The position numbers and the translations under genes are program-made. A DNA stretch of 64,000 nucleotides from Tanytarsus gracilentus. Its lineage: Eukaryota > Arthropoda > Insecta > Diptera > Chironomidae. A model generated the notes under the pieces. That model was not told the origin of the DNA and did not search any database. It saw only the letters and a list, made by a program, of their open reading frames with translations. The DNA is taken from contig JAXRKN010000026.1 of NCBI GenBank assembly GCA_038502055.1, positions 62,001 to 126,000 on the forward strand, read 5' to 3'. Of this stretch, positions 10,961 to 22,922 are shown piece after piece; the first letter of the stretch is position 1, and each line of letters starts with the position of its first letter.

Positions 10961-12438
10961 TTAATCATCTTCGCCTGACACATAAAATATTTTTAAGATG
11001 TTGTCGTAAATTCCCGTTATCAGCCATGATCTATAATTTATGGGAATTTTTAAGTGATGAAATAAATTTATAATTTAATAAACTTACTCGTTCTTCGAAA
11101 GCTCGCAAATAGTTCCTGTTCCTGAACCATTTCCTTCGAGTGTTCGACGCGTGTTTGTCATTGTGCTGAAAATCTCTAAGCTTCCATTGGTTAGAGGACA
11201 CAAAATGTGTTCCATATTATTCGTAATTGATAATGAATTTTTCATGGGCAGCGGCAGCTTTATGACAAGCTTCAACGTTGACTTTTCAGTTTCCTCATCA
11301 ATTTCATGAATAAAGATTTCACTCGAGGCGTCACATGATACGATAAAATTTTTGCCCGACATTTGACAATGCTTTAGATAATTAACGGCAAATTTGTGAG
11401 CATTCAATTCACGCAGAATCGGGTCAGTACTTCCTTGAGATACATTTGTGGTGCATAGAAAGAGCTTTCCATTAAAAAGACCAACGACGAAGTCAAATGT
11501 GCCATTTATGCTTGTTATTGATGTGATAGTTGAGTCTTTTAACTTTGTCTGTTCAATTTTGAGCATTTTATCCACCACACAGCTCTGTTTCGACGCTACT
11601 TTATAAACGATCATATTGCCATCGGCTAAGCATAAAATAAAGCAATTGTTAGTGGTAAAGGAAATTCCAGCAATACTTTCTTCAGATGCTTTTGAAAATA
11701 TTTCATCAACTCGAGATGACGTCGCTGCCTTGTTAAAATTCCAAACATACAAATCCCCAGAGATTGAAGCACCGGCGAACATGTCACGATTTTCAGGATT
11801 TGTTACCAAAAAATCTATGGATTCTTTCACTGGAACGCTAGCTACTTCTTGCCAATAAATATTTCCATCAATTTTACTCCTTTGCGGCTCATAAATCATC
11901 AAGAATGCATTTTTCTGTTGGTTGATTGGCGATTTAGTGGAACAAGCTATTGCAAGCACTGGATTATTTTGCATAACAACCGCCGACAACCACGTCGCAG
12001 TTGCTGTAATTTCTTTATCCTTAGCAAAGTTTTTGAGATCAATTTCTTGAAAGCTTCCAATCGACAGCAAATGACTGTTTGATGGTCTCGTGTCACTCTC
12101 ATGGACTTGTGTTGGTCCATCGTCTAGTTCTTTCTCAACAAAAGGGAGAATTTTCTTTAGCCATGCCGCTAGTTTTCGGTCGGTTTCTTCATCTGATTTG
12201 CTTGTGATTACTGTAGATGCTTGCACCTACAATTTAAAGTCATTGAATGATGCACAGCACGACTTATTAATTAACTTACTCCCACGTCTTTCGTTTCTAC
12301 AGTTTGATTTCCACTATCGCAAGTTTCACCAGCTGTTGAGTTCGTTTCCGTTGCTGAATCTCGCACAAGTACCTGCTTATCTTGCTCAAAGGTCGAGTCA
12401 AATCCAAAAACATCTGTCGTGTGCTGAGATAAATTCAT
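10961..12438 (-). CDS. WD-repeat protein, dynein-2 intermediate chain-like (WDR34/DYNC2I2?)
   Basis: Three exons: 12280-12438, 11088-12226 and 10961-11030, in phase, 455 residues. The N-terminal ~55 residues are polar and low-complexity. Then comes an amphipathic segment (AWLKKILPFVEKELDD) and a set of degenerate WD40 blades, for example FAGASISGDLYVWNF, FVVGLFNGKLFL, FIVSCDASSEIFIHEI and a last WLITGIYDNILKIFYV. The overall plan of an acidic helix followed by weak blades with SGDLYVW resembles the intermediate chains of the intraflagellar-transport dynein, best WDR34; that would place it in cilia of sensory neurons. The match is by eye and another WD protein is possible. The last exon is easily missed: the donor GA|GTAAGT contains the TAA that would otherwise end the protein. 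Confidence 0.65.
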
Positions 12439-12799
12439 TTTATTTTCTTTTTAAGTTAAACTTTATAGTTTGTTTATAATTTTTCCATGTTGTTGTTGCT
12501 ATGCGAAAAGTTTACTTTCGAAAACAAGTCGTACAAATTTTATTTTTAAGCTGAATTTTATTAAAATTTAAAAGTTAAAGTTTTAAAACATTAACTTTTA
12601 ATTCAAATTAACTTATTACCTTGCATTAAGCAAGTTTAAAGTTAATAAATTTAATTACAAAAAACTGACTCAAATTGTTTTAGGGTCGAGACATTATTTG
12701 CATTAGTATTGGTACGAATAAAAAAAAGTTAACGACGATCGGAATAGTGCGCTAAAAATTTTGATAAAATCTTAAATTATACCCGAAATATCGCTCATA
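12439..12799. promoter_or_regulatory. Divergent promoter region, WD-repeat gene / eIF2-gamma
   Basis: 361 bp separate the two start codons, which point away from each other, so both 5' UTRs and promoters must fit here. No TATA box stands out from the AT-rich background. Confidence 0.55.
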
Positions 12800-15700
12800 A
12801 TGGCAAGCACCGAAACTCCGCAGCAAGGCGGACAGTCACATCTTCAAAAGCAAGACTTAGCGACGCTGGTAAGAGCGAACTTGTGTGAAAATTAAAATCT
12901 TCAATTCTGACTGATGGCTTGGCTTCATTTTCAATAAATATCTTCGAAAGTATCAGTTTTAAAGTTAAATACTAAGTAAATCTCATCATTAGCTTAAGAT
13001 CTATTGATTTAAATCAGCGGCGAGCACATCCAGACACGGAAATGAAATTTTTCCACGCATGCAATTTAGCTGAAAATTGAGAAATTGATAACCTCAAATG
13101 GAACTTTCATTTCTGATCTTTTTTAGGATGTTAGCAAACTAACTCCACAATCGCCGGAAGTGATTTCTCGTCAAGCGACCATTAACATAGGCACAATTGG
13201 ACATGTAGCTCATGGCAAGTCGACAGTCGTAAAAGCAATATCTAGCGTACATACGGTTCGATTCAAGAACGAGCTGGAAAGAAATATTACAATTAAGCTT
13301 GGTAAGTATTATTTTTTTTGCTTCCTTTCTAAACCTCCCATATGTCCCAATACATACTCTTATTATTTCAAAAGCATTATTTCTGGTTTTGCCTGATCTA
13401 TCGTTATGATTTATTTAAACACATCCCATTTGATCAACTTAGCAATTGCTATTAATCCTTAAAAACTACGACTGCATATCAAATAGTTTTGATCCTGTAA
13501 ATAAGATAACTAAATGGTGTGGGAATTATAGTTCTTAAAAATATTTGTGCTCATTCGCATATATGCGGTGAGTTCATCATAATTTAAGTTCTCTTTTAGG
13601 GACGCAGTTAAAGCCGAAATGGTGCTGTTGAAATAATATTCCCTTGCTAGCAAAAAATGCTCATAGTCAAACATTCCGCAGATTTTGATGCGAATAAAGA
13701 CGAAGGACTCGCTTCAATTTCGCCTAACTCATCGACGATAGAAGATGAGAATGTGATGGACTCGGGACTCGACATAAGTGACGAAAGTGAAGAGATTAAC
13801 GTCTTCTTCCCACCCGCCTGCATTCCTCCTCAACAATTTACCTCACCAGTGGACTATTATAATATACTTTTTGAAAATCTCTGCCCAGTTGTGAAACTCG
13901 AAAAAATTCCAAAGAAAATCATAAGCCGTTTGACGAAACATAAGGATCGTGCAAAACATCTAAATGATTACATTAGGTCGCAGCGACAAAAGAAGCGCAT
14001 TCAAGCGAAAATTCAGGAAAAGCAGAAAAGAAAAAGCATCGAAGCCGAAGAGATGAAGAAAAAAATGACTCAACTGCGCCGATTTCTAGACTATTGCAAT
14101 GACAATGATCCAATCAGACTAGTTGCTGGAATCGAAATGTACAAACGCTCTATTTCCGATATTGATCGTTTCTCAGACACATCAAGCATTGCCGACAGCG
14201 AAATATCGAATAAAATTCGTCCCAAAAGAAAGTTAGCGCGTCCAGAAGTTTTCACCTACACGGATTTTGGTAAATCATCAAAGAGAATCAAGCTGGATAA
14301 GCCGCAAAACCTCGCAGAAGTTGAATATTGTGTCGAGGCGATTTTGAACATGTCGCTAATTAATCAAAAATTGGCTTTTCACATAAAATGGGAAAACTAT
14401 CCATCAAGTGACAACACTTGGGAACCTCTCGAAAATGTTCGTGACTTGACAGCTCTCGAGGAATTTTTGGAATACGAGCTAAAGGATGATCTGGAGAGTA
14501 TAGAAAAAGATATGGCCGAAATTGTGACTGAAGAGAAAGCAAAATACGCAAGTCGCAGCAAAAAGTCTATTCTCGATGAACTCAAAACTTTCGATCTTGT
14601 CGAGTTTGAGTGTAATAAGGTGATTTACAAGAGTATCAAGGAGCAAGATGGCTATTATATCATTTTTAGACGAAAATTCCGTCATCAAGTTATGCTCTTT
14701 TACTTCAGAACGCTAATTGAAGAGCAAGATGCCGCCAACGATGCAGTAAGGCAAGAGTTCATGGAGAAAGAATTGAATCTCTTCTCAATCACTATCGAGA
14801 ATAATGTAGATTACGACATTCTCCCTCGTTTCAATTACACTCGCGAAACAATTGTACCTGAAGTTTTCGAAAATCCATCAGGAGGCGGGTGCACATGCAA
14901 GAACTGCTCACACGAATTTGGCGAGTGTTGTCCAGGAAAGAGTAAGAAAAAGCACAATTTTGGATATAAAATTGTTGGCAAAACGAAGAGAATTCGACTA
15001 AGAAACAAACAAATGATTATCGAATGTGGCAATAATTGCTCTTGCGGACCAGACTGTCTTAATCGAGTCACTCAACAGCCTCGACCATATCCATTGACTA
15101 TCTTTAAAACAAACGATGGCAGAGGTTGGGGAGTAAAGGCAGCAGCGGCCATTCCTCGTGGAGTATTTCTGATGGAGTACACGGGCGAAATAATTAATCA
15201 AGAGGAGTCAATTCGGCGAGGTGCTGAACAAGATGAAAGAGGATTGCGATATATGTTCGATTTGGATTATAACGAAGATGTCGATGCAGTTTATACAATC
15301 GATGCTGGAAATTACGGAAATTTGTCGCGTCTCATCAACCATAATTGCGAACCTAATTGCCTCATTTGGCCAGTGACAACTTGCAGTGAAGATTCTTCAA
15401 TCTACAAGCTTTGCTATTTTACAAATCGACAAATAAAAGCTGGTGAAGAGCTTTCGATCGACTATACTGGAGCTAATGAAACTATTGTCGATATGGAAAA
15501 TGTTGAAAATGAGTTGGAAAATGATATCGCTGGGCAAGGAAACAACATTGTGCATCGTCATCGCATACATGACGAAGTCACATGCAAGTGCGGTAGTGCA
15601 AAGTGCCGAGGAAAAATGTTTCTCTAAAAACTACGCTTATTTTTATATACGCTTTTATACTTAGAGATTAGTGCGAGAATATCTTTTTGTTATATTTAAG

Positions 15701-17367
15701 AATCTATTTTTTATGAATCTTAAAATTTTTAATATTTACAAAATATTCTTCGCAATGCAGTTTAAAGTTTTTATCAAAGGTTCGAAATTGTTAAAACAAG
15801 CACCTGGGTTCAAAAAATTCAATTGTTACTGTTAAAGGACCTTAGTAGTTATTTTATACGCTTATTATACTCAATTTTATATTGATCTAACTATTGATAT
15901 GCAGTTCGTTAGTGTTAAACATGAAAAAGGATAAAAATGTAAAATTAAAATCTTATTAAAGGTTATGCGAATGCGAAGATTTACAAATGTGACAATCCAA
16001 AATGTCCTCGACCAGTCTGTTACACTTCGGGTGGCTCTGCTAAGGACGATAGTTTTCCCTGCTATCGTGCAGCGTGCTCGGGACGCTTTCAACTCATTCG
16101 TCATGTATCTTTCGTCGATTGTCCCGGACACGACATTCTTATGGCCACTATGTTGAACGGTGCCGCTGTCATGGACGCTGCTCTCCTCTTGATTGCCGGT
16201 AAGCATTAAAAGTGATAAATTTAAACACTTACTAATCCATAATTATTTAGGTAACGAGCCATGCCCACAGCCTCAGACAAGTGAGCATTTAGCCGCAATT
16301 GAAATCATGAAGTTGAAACACATTTTAATTTTGCAAAACAAAATTGATTTGGTCAAGGAGAATCAGGCAAAGGAGCAATATGAACAAATTGTTAAGTTCG
16401 TTAAGGGAACTGTAGCCGAGGCTGCTCCTATTATTCCAATATCCGCTCAGCTAAAATACAACATCGAAGTCTTGTGCGAGTATATTACGAAGAAAATTCC
16501 AATTCCAACTCGCAATTTCATCGATCCACCACGTTTGATTGTCATTCGTTCGTTTGATGTCAATAAGCCGGGATGTGAGGTGAACGATTTGAAGGGTGGC
16601 GTTGCTGGCGGTTCAATTTTGCGAGGTGTTCTAAAAGTCGGTCAAGAGATTGAAGTCCGTCCCGGCTTAGTTAGTAAAGACTCGGAGGGAAAGCTTACGT
16701 GCCGTCCGATTTTCTCGAAAGTCGTGTCACTCTTCGCTGAACAAAATGAGCTTCAATATGCGGTGCCAGGCGGACTTATTGGTGTGGGAACTAAAATCGA
16801 ACCGACTTTGTGTCGTGCTGATCGTCTCGTTGGTCAAGTACTTGGCGCCGTCGGTGCACTGCCCGAGATCTTTGTTGAATTGGAAATTTCTTATTATTTG
16901 TTGAAACGTTTACTCGGAGTCCGTACTGAAGGCGACAAGAAGGCTGCGAAAGTTCAGAAGCTCTCGAAGGGAGAAATTCTGTTGGTGAACATTGGATCTT
17001 TGAGCACTGGCGGTCGAGTTATTGCTACGAAATTGGATTTGGCTAAAATTGCACTTACATCGCCCGTGTGTACGGAAGTTGGCGAGAAAATTGCTTTGAG
17101 TAGGCGTGTCGAGAAACATTGGCGGTGAGTTTAATAATTAAAATTATTGTTACTATTTTTTTTTCGAAAATGATGTTCTGACTTAATATTTGCTACTATT
17201 GAAGGATTTAATCCTGATGAATAAGAAATGTCTCTGATTCGATAAAAAAAAATATAAAATCAATTTTTTAATCACTAACTATCGATAACTAATCAATTTT
17301 ATGTTTCAACAGTTTAATCGGATGGGGTCAAATTCGTGCTGGAACTGTTCACGCAATCAACAAGTAA
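12800..17367 (+). CDS. eIF2gamma: Translation initiation factor eIF2 gamma subunit
   Basis: Five exons join in phase: 12800-12868, 13127-13301, 15962-16198, 16251-17124 and 17313-17367, giving 469 residues, the normal size. The GTPase motifs are G1 GHVAHGKST (exon 2), DCPGHD (exon 3) and NKID (exon 4). The zinc-knuckle-like stretch CDNPKCPRPVCY is in exon 3, and the C-terminal domain ends HWRLIGWGQIRAGT. The protein is the GTP- and initiator-tRNA-binding core of eIF2, acting in the cytosol. The 2.66-kb second intron carries the whole Su(var)3-9 reading frame on the same strand, as is known for many holometabolous insects where both mRNAs share the first two exons. The first two exons encode 81 residues, the same region that is shared in Drosophila. 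Confidence 0.97.
13657..15627 (+). CDS. Su(var)3-9: Su(var)3-9 histone H3 lysine-9 methyltransferase
   Basis: A single uninterrupted frame of 656 residues inside intron 2 of eIF2-gamma. Domains: an acidic N-terminus, a basic coiled stretch at ~90-140, a chromodomain at ~222-276 with the aromatic signature HIKWENYPSSDNTWEP, a pre-SET zinc cluster at ~408-470 (CTCKNC, CSCGPDC), a SET domain at ~478-606 (GRGWGVKA, LINHNCEPN, GEELSIDY), and a post-SET CKCGSAKCRG at the end. It writes H3K9 methylation in heterochromatin. The SET core reads NHNCEPN where flies have NHSCDPN, a mild change that keeps the key His and Cys. A splice acceptor at 13599 would join it to eIF2-gamma exon 2, but stops intervene before the ATG. 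Translation must begin at 13657 or by another splice; see findings. Confidence 0.97.
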   Translation: MLIVKHSADFDANKDEGLASISPNSSTIEDENVMDSGLDISDESEEINVFFPPACIPPQQFTSPVDYYNILFENLCPVVKLEKIPKKIISRLTKHKDRAKHLNDYIRSQRQKKRIQAKIQEKQKRKSIEAEEMKKKMTQLRRFLDYCNDNDPIRLVAGIEMYKRSISDIDRFSDTSSIADSEISNKIRPKRKLARPEVFTYTDFGKSSKRIKLDKPQNLAEVEYCVEAILNMSLINQKLAFHIKWENYPSSDNTWEPLENVRDLTALEEFLEYELKDDLESIEKDMAEIVTEEKAKYASRSKKSILDELKTFDLVEFECNKVIYKSIKEQDGYYIIFRRKFRHQVMLFYFRTLIEEQDAANDAVRQEFMEKELNLFSITIENNVDYDILPRFNYTRETIVPEVFENPSGGGCTCKNCSHEFGECCPGKSKKKHNFGYKIVGKTKRIRLRNKQMIIECGNNCSCGPDCLNRVTQQPRPYPLTIFKTNDGRGWGVKAAAAIPRGVFLMEYTGEIINQEESIRRGAEQDERGLRYMFDLDYNEDVDAVYTIDAGNYGNLSRLINHNCEPNCLIWPVTTCSEDSSIYKLCYFTNRQIKAGEELSIDYTGANETIVDMENVENELENDIAGQGNNIVHRHRIHDEVTCKCGSAKCRGKMFL

Positions 17368-17722
17368 AGAGAGTTAAAAATTATATAAAAAGGAAAGAAC
17401 ACACGAAGGAGTTTTTGAAGGATTAACACACACACACATATTTGCATCCGCATATACTTTAAAGAGAAGTTTTTATAATCAAAAAAAAATCATGCTGAAT
17501 TATAGGAATAATAAAATTTACCATCATCATAATTTTTTGGGAAATATTTTCCTCTTTATTGTTTTTTTAAACTACACAAATTTTTCAGGATTTTTTATTT
17601 AATTGAGAAACTCCATTTTTAATCCCAACGGCAGATGTTCCGCGCAATTTTCTGTCTCTGATAGCACTCGATCGATGTTTTCTTATTGGAATTTTAAATT
17701 TTTAAAAATTAATAACTGACGA
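17368..17722. other. Tail-to-tail spacer, eIF2-gamma / OSCP
   Basis: 355 bp of AT-rich DNA between the stop codons of convergent genes. It holds both 3' UTRs, including an AATAAA just after 17508 for the plus-strand gene. A short CA run lies near 17427. Confidence 0.5.
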
Positions 17723-18570
17723 TTAGATTGGAACGCTAATCAAGTCGGTGTATTTCTTGATTTTGCTGGCCACGCTCATATCGACATATTTGTCGGCAAT
17801 TGAAACAACCATGCCACCGATAATTGATGGATCGACCTTAGCGGTAAGATGAATGGTCTCGTTTGATTCCACAAATTTCTAAAAATATAATTGAATGTTA
17901 GTGCACGATAAAAAGTTGTGAAGTTTTCAGTCACCTTCAATTGTGATTCCAACTCTTTGCGTTGACTGTCTGAGAGTGGCTTGGCAGTGACAACTTCACA
18001 CACAACCTCACCGCGCTCAGCAGACATCATCAATTTAAAGGCATTAATGACGGCATCGAGTTTCTTCAATCGTCCGTTCTCGGCGAGACATTCCAAGAGA
18101 AATCCAGTAGCTGGTTGAAATTTGACTTGGTTCGAAGCATCCTTAAGTGCACCCGACTTTAGACTTCTCTTGATTGTCGGATCAAGAATGAAATCACGAA
18201 GTTTCTGGTCCTTCTTGATGTCCGCCTGGAAGCTCGTCAAATCCCTCTCGACAGCATCCAAACACTTTTGTTTTGAGGCAGCCGAAAAGAGTGCAGATGC
18301 ATAACGACCCTCAATGCCGAACACCTGAACTTTCGGCTTAACCATCTGCTGGACAACGGATGATGAGCTGATGTTGCGAGCCTAAAAAAAAGTGAAAAAT
18401 TAGTGCGGTTGCATAACATTCGAGTGAAAATATAACCACTGAAATGATTTATAGATGAATTAGGGTCATATTGAAGACATTTTGATTGTCACTCGAGTCT
18501 TATGAATTTAATGACACTCAATTTTACTTTAATTACTCACCAAAAGTCCCAATTTATTCGCACAGGCCAT
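17723..18570 (-). CDS. ATPsynO: ATP synthase subunit O (OSCP), mitochondrial
   Basis: Three exons (18541-18570, 17935-18381, 17723-17878) join in phase into 210 residues, the usual length. OSCP features include the start of the mature part, KVQVFGIEGRYASALFSAA, the central LLECLAENGRLKKLDAVI, and the C-terminal VDPSIIGGMVVSIADKYVDMSV, which is strongly conserved. The N-terminal ~25 residues (MACANKLGLLARNISSSSVV) are basic and serine-rich, as expected for a mitochondrial presequence. OSCP joins the peripheral stalk to the F1 head in the inner membrane. It is divergent from the SET gene and convergent with eIF2-gamma. Confidence 0.96.
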
Positions 18571-19042
18571 GATTTAAGATTTTTTTTCGCAGCCGATCGA
18601 TTTAAGGGGAAAATACAGTTCTGTCAGGGTTCTTTCTTTTTTCCCCTAGCGGATAAAACTTGAACTTTAAAATTTTAAATTACTAAATTATTAAATTTAA
18701 TAAAATTTATTAGAAATTTCTAAAATTAATAAAAATCAGTTTAATTTTGAGCATTTTGAGTTGAAAATATTTAACTAAATATTTAACGAACTTTTTGCAT
18801 TCAAATTTAACCGTGCAGCCTGCAGATTCAATTTTCAACTCACACAAGTTTTCGCATCTTTCAGATTTTCATAAATCAAAAAAAAATTCTGAGAATCAGA
18901 CAAACAAAAAAATTCCTATTTTTAACACTAAGTTTGAGTAGAAAAGTGTTTAATTGTTAATTCGAGCTCAGCATTAAGACAATAGCGTTCAATAATTTAA
19001 GTTAATTATTGAATTTTCGTTGAAAACAAAAGAATAAGAGCG
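18571..19042. promoter_or_regulatory. Divergent promoter region, OSCP / SET
   Basis: 472 bp between opposite start codons, with no ORF. It must hold both 5' ends. No specific motif could be assigned with confidence. Confidence 0.5.
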
Positions 19043-20111
19043 ATGGCATCAGAACCTCAAGTAAAGAAACAGAAAATTGAAACGGAAGAGACTTTACTCG
19101 AAGAAATAGACAGCTGTCAGAATGAGGTGAGCTGCTGGATCTTGACAATTGAGAATTTATTAACAAATTTAATTTCTTTATTAGATTGACGCGCTGAATG
19201 AACAAGCTTCTGAGGAGATCTTGAAGATTGAGCAGAAATACAACAAATTGAGAAAGCCATTTTACGATAAACGTTCTGGAATCATTGAAAAAGTTGACAA
19301 ATTCTGGCTCACGACTTTCATCAATCATCCCCGAATCTCCAGGTAGGTTTTAAAAAGAGTTTTCTTTTTGGAGGTTAAAAAGACCGGCAAAAAAAGAAGA
19401 TCCAGAAAGGAGCTGCCTTAAAATTCTAATCAATTTCAGCATTCTCCAAGATCAAGAGGAGGATTGTCTACACTACATGACCAAGCTAAATGTTGAGGAC
19501 TTTGACGACGTAAAGACCGGCTATCGTATCTCATTCCAGTTCAAAGAAAACCCATACTTTGAAAATGACATCCTCACCAAGGAATTTCATTTGGCAGCGG
19601 AGAATCAGAGCGACAATTTCTCTCAAACATCAAGTTCAACACAAATCAAATGGAAGGAGGGCAAGGATTTGTTGAAGGAACTGTCGTCGAAACCACAAAG
19701 TAATAAGAAACGCGATGCCGATCACAAGTCATTCTTCGACTGGTTTTGCGATACTCATGTAAGAGAATTGAGTTATTAAAAAGTATTTGTGCTTATTACT
19801 TAATATTTTAGGATCCATCAAATGATGATATTGCAGAAACAATTAAGGATGACATATTTCCAAATCCTCTGCAATGTGAGTTGATAGCTTTAGATTCGAG
19901 ATTATTTTCTATAACAATCTTCTTTAGATTTCCTCGTACCGGACATTGGAGTTTATAATGACGACGACGAGTCAGGCGGTGAGGAGATCGAGGAAGGATC
20001 AGACAACGACATTGATGGTAAAAATAATAAAATTTAATTCGAAAATAAAATTAATTCAAATAATTCATAGACGATGAAGATTTGGAGGATGAGGCCGAGG
20101 AGGGTGAATAA
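19043..20111 (+). CDS. Set: SET/TAF-I template-activating factor (NAP1 family histone chaperone)
   Basis: Six exons: 19043-19126, 19185-19342, 19440-19758, 19812-19875, 19928-20017 and 20071-20111, in phase, 251 residues. An N-terminal dimerisation helix (EIDSCQNEIDALNEQASEEI...) is followed by the NAP1-fold body: RKPFYDKRSGIIEKVDKFW, then FVNHP-like FINHPRIS, then YRISFQFKENPYFEND and SFFDWF. The tail is very acidic (DDDE..., EEIEEGSDND, EDLEDEAEEGE). SET/TAF-I is a nuclear histone chaperone and a phosphatase-2A inhibitor. Small exons with short introns and the acidic tail match the family. A polyadenylation signal lies shortly downstream. Confidence 0.95.
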
Positions 20112-20559
20112 AAAGGTTGTAAAAATTCATTCGTAGCCATGATCATTCCTAACCATCTGAAAGAAAAAAATTATCTTAAAAGTTTCCTAAAAAAAATTAA
20201 CGAGAATTTAAAATTTCATAATTTTATTTTTTTTATTACATTTTTCTTCGCTTAAAAGTTTTTTTTAAATTGAAAATTCTTTGTTCATTTTGATTTTTTC
20301 AACATATAAAATGAATTGTGAATAAAATATATCACCATGGACTTAAAAACTAAGCGAATTATGTTTTGATTTTCTCGAGCTGATTAAATAATTTTCTTAT
20401 ATGATTTGATTACCGCAAAAAAAAATTGTCACAAAACGCTTCTAAGTGACTAAAAATCAGTTAAATTTTTACCAAATTGTATCAGAATAACGAGCACATG
20501 CTTGCTTATAAATCTTCAAAAAATAGCTTCAGTTCCAATAAGGATTTAAAACCTTATCT
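20112..20559. other. Tail-to-tail spacer, SET / DUF229 gene
   Basis: 448 bp of AT-rich sequence with poly-T and poly-A runs and AATAAA-like signals. It contains the two 3' UTRs; no ORF or repeat recognised. Confidence 0.5.
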
Positions 20560-22673
20560 TTAATAATCCTTGACTGTACAGTAACAGAACTTCCTTAGTT
20601 CTGGATTTCTATCATAAATGCAGTTCGCTTGACTTCCATATTTGTTGATGCGTGAAATGTCGGAAATTTTCACGCGAAAAACATTATTGACTATATCGTA
20701 AAGGATGCTTGACTCGTAAATCGCTAGACTAGGACTCGTTATGAGCTTGACTTGATAAAGATCATTCGTTAATTTGGTATCGGAACTGAGGTCGGCGAGG
20801 AAGCCGTCCGCGTCGCTGCTTCTCTTAAAACTAAGTATTGATTTTTGAGGCGTTAATTTTGCGGACCAAACGACTTCTTTAAGCTTCAATGGTTCGCAGT
20901 TTTCTCGATTTTCATCAGTGAATCGGTTTATTGTATCAACCACGGCATTTGCAGCTCTAAGCACTTCCTCGCTCGTCGTATCGTTGAGATCAATCCACGG
21001 CGAACAGGCACACCAATGTGGCTCTATATAGGCATCTGCACACGATCGATGATCGGGGATTTTAGTGAAAAGTGAAATCGCCCTAGCGTGTTCAGATCTT
21101 TTGTGATTCTCATATCGTTGAAGAAAGAGAAAATCGAGAAGTGTCTCATGGACATCGAAGGGAGTGACGAGTGAGTTGAGATTTGATTGAAAATTTCTAT
21201 ACTGAACTGGAAATTTCCTCTTGAACTTTTCGGGAAATACAAAGCTAAAAAATGGCAGTCTTTCTTCTAATTTTCCATTCAAGCTGTTTCTTGTCTCCAT
21301 AAAACGATTTCCATGGTCGGACATCATTATGAGAAGGGTATTTGAGAGGAGATTCGATTTATGGAGCTTCTTAAGCCAATAAGTAACATCATCGTCTGCC
21401 ACTCCAATGAGATTAATTGAATCGTGCGAAAGCTCCGCGTGAAAACTAAAGCAAAATGTTGGATTTGTGTCATTGTACTTATGGAGAAAGTCATATGTGT
21501 AATCCAGCATAACCTGAAGGGATAAAATTTAATTAAATTATGAATTAAAGTCACAGCACTAATTTCACCTGATGTTTGGGTCGATTCCCAATACAGAGCT
21601 TTTTGTAATGATGCAAATCTAATTCTATCGCATTGTAATAATTTCTCATATAATGATCAGTCGGTTGCTCATCGAAGCCCTTGAGCCGGTATGAGAAAGT
21701 TCCAATTTTCGGTTGATCTTCATTGAATGCTGTCACATAGCCAAGATTTTCGTAGTTTTTCCACACAAATGGATAAACGTTGACATGCTGTGAAGAGAAT
21801 TTTCTCTTTCTTGTCTCGGGCAACTCGAGTTCTGTGAATCCTGTTAAGAGTGGAATCAAAGCTTGCGGTGTGCCATCTCCAATTATATTGTAGCCCTTTA
21901 ACACATCCGCTTTTAGTTCATTTGCAAGATAATTGTAAGCTTTTGGCATTTTCCTTATAAATGCATTTCGTGACAACGAATCAAAGCCAAACATGAGCAC
22001 ATTAATCGCCTCAAATTCTCGATGTCGTTTGACAATTTCCGCATCTTTTCTAACGCCAATTCCCGTTCCATGCCAGCGACTGCCATCCGTTGCTTTGCAC
22101 ATGATTCTCACAAAATCCGACTTTTGTAGCATATATCTGTTTGTAGACTTGACAGTATCACTAAACATATAGCTGTCATCGCCGTCTCTTATAATATCAT
22201 TAAATTTGCATGTTATCGAGCCTCCTTTAGCTTTTATTATGTGCTTTTTAATTGTGCACATTGACAGCACACATGACACCCAATCTTCATCGCTGCCGCA
22301 ATCAATTGGCGGTTCATCTTTCATGAATTTCAACATTTCGGGAGAGTCATGAGGAATATTTGGAATTTTACATCGACCCTGATTCGCATTTGATCTTATT
22401 GACTCCTCAATTAGCACACTGTCAATTAGTGATGGGAGAAAGATATGTTTAGATCATTAATGTCGTGATTTGCCAATAAATTTGCGAATATTTTCCATGA
22501 TTGACACGAAAATAATTTCACACTCATATCTCAACACTAATAACTCACATTTTTTGCTTGGCATCTCCTGTATCACGACCTTGATAGATGAAAGGTACAA
22601 CAAAATATCCGGTGATGACTAGCACACAAATTGTCACCAGATTGCGACGCTTCATTGCTCTCATAACAATCAT
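20560..22673 (-). CDS. DUF229 family type-II membrane protein (sulfatase/alkaline-phosphatase fold)
   Basis: Three exons (22549-22673, 21569-22418, 20560-21513) join in phase into 642 residues. A single span near residues 11-27 (LVTICVLVITGYFVVPFIY) follows a basic start, so the body is probably lumenal or extracellular. The body has the DUF229 hallmarks NVLMFGFDSLSRNAFIRKMP, GDGTPQALIPLLTG and MSDHGNRF. These correspond to the metal-site regions of alkaline-phosphatase-superfamily enzymes (D...S/T, and a late SDHG). The family is common in insects and nematodes and its substrate is unknown; hydrolysis of a phosphate or sulfate ester is an inference from fold only. Upstream lies a foldback repeat, then the divergent rolling-stone-like gene. 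Confidence 0.9.
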
Positions 22674-22922
22674 ACTAAACGTATATTTTCAGCTTCAATC
22701 AACCATTAGAATCTAATTAGAAATGAAGCAATAAAATTTTTTTAATAGTCACGTCTACTGTGATTAAAATATTTACTTTATTTTTACCCGTTTTATTAGT
22801 TTTATTTCAATTAATTTAACACGCGAACACTCTTAGAAATTTCCCTCAAGAATTTTTTTTATTGTTTAATCAATCACACGTTGAATGAACGACTATGAAG
22901 GTAAAGTCTCAATAAAATTAAT

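Noticed and set aside
11084..11086. TAA as the true end of the WD-repeat protein
   Set aside because: The codon lies inside a strong splice donor and an in-phase WD-like exon follows at 10961-11030.
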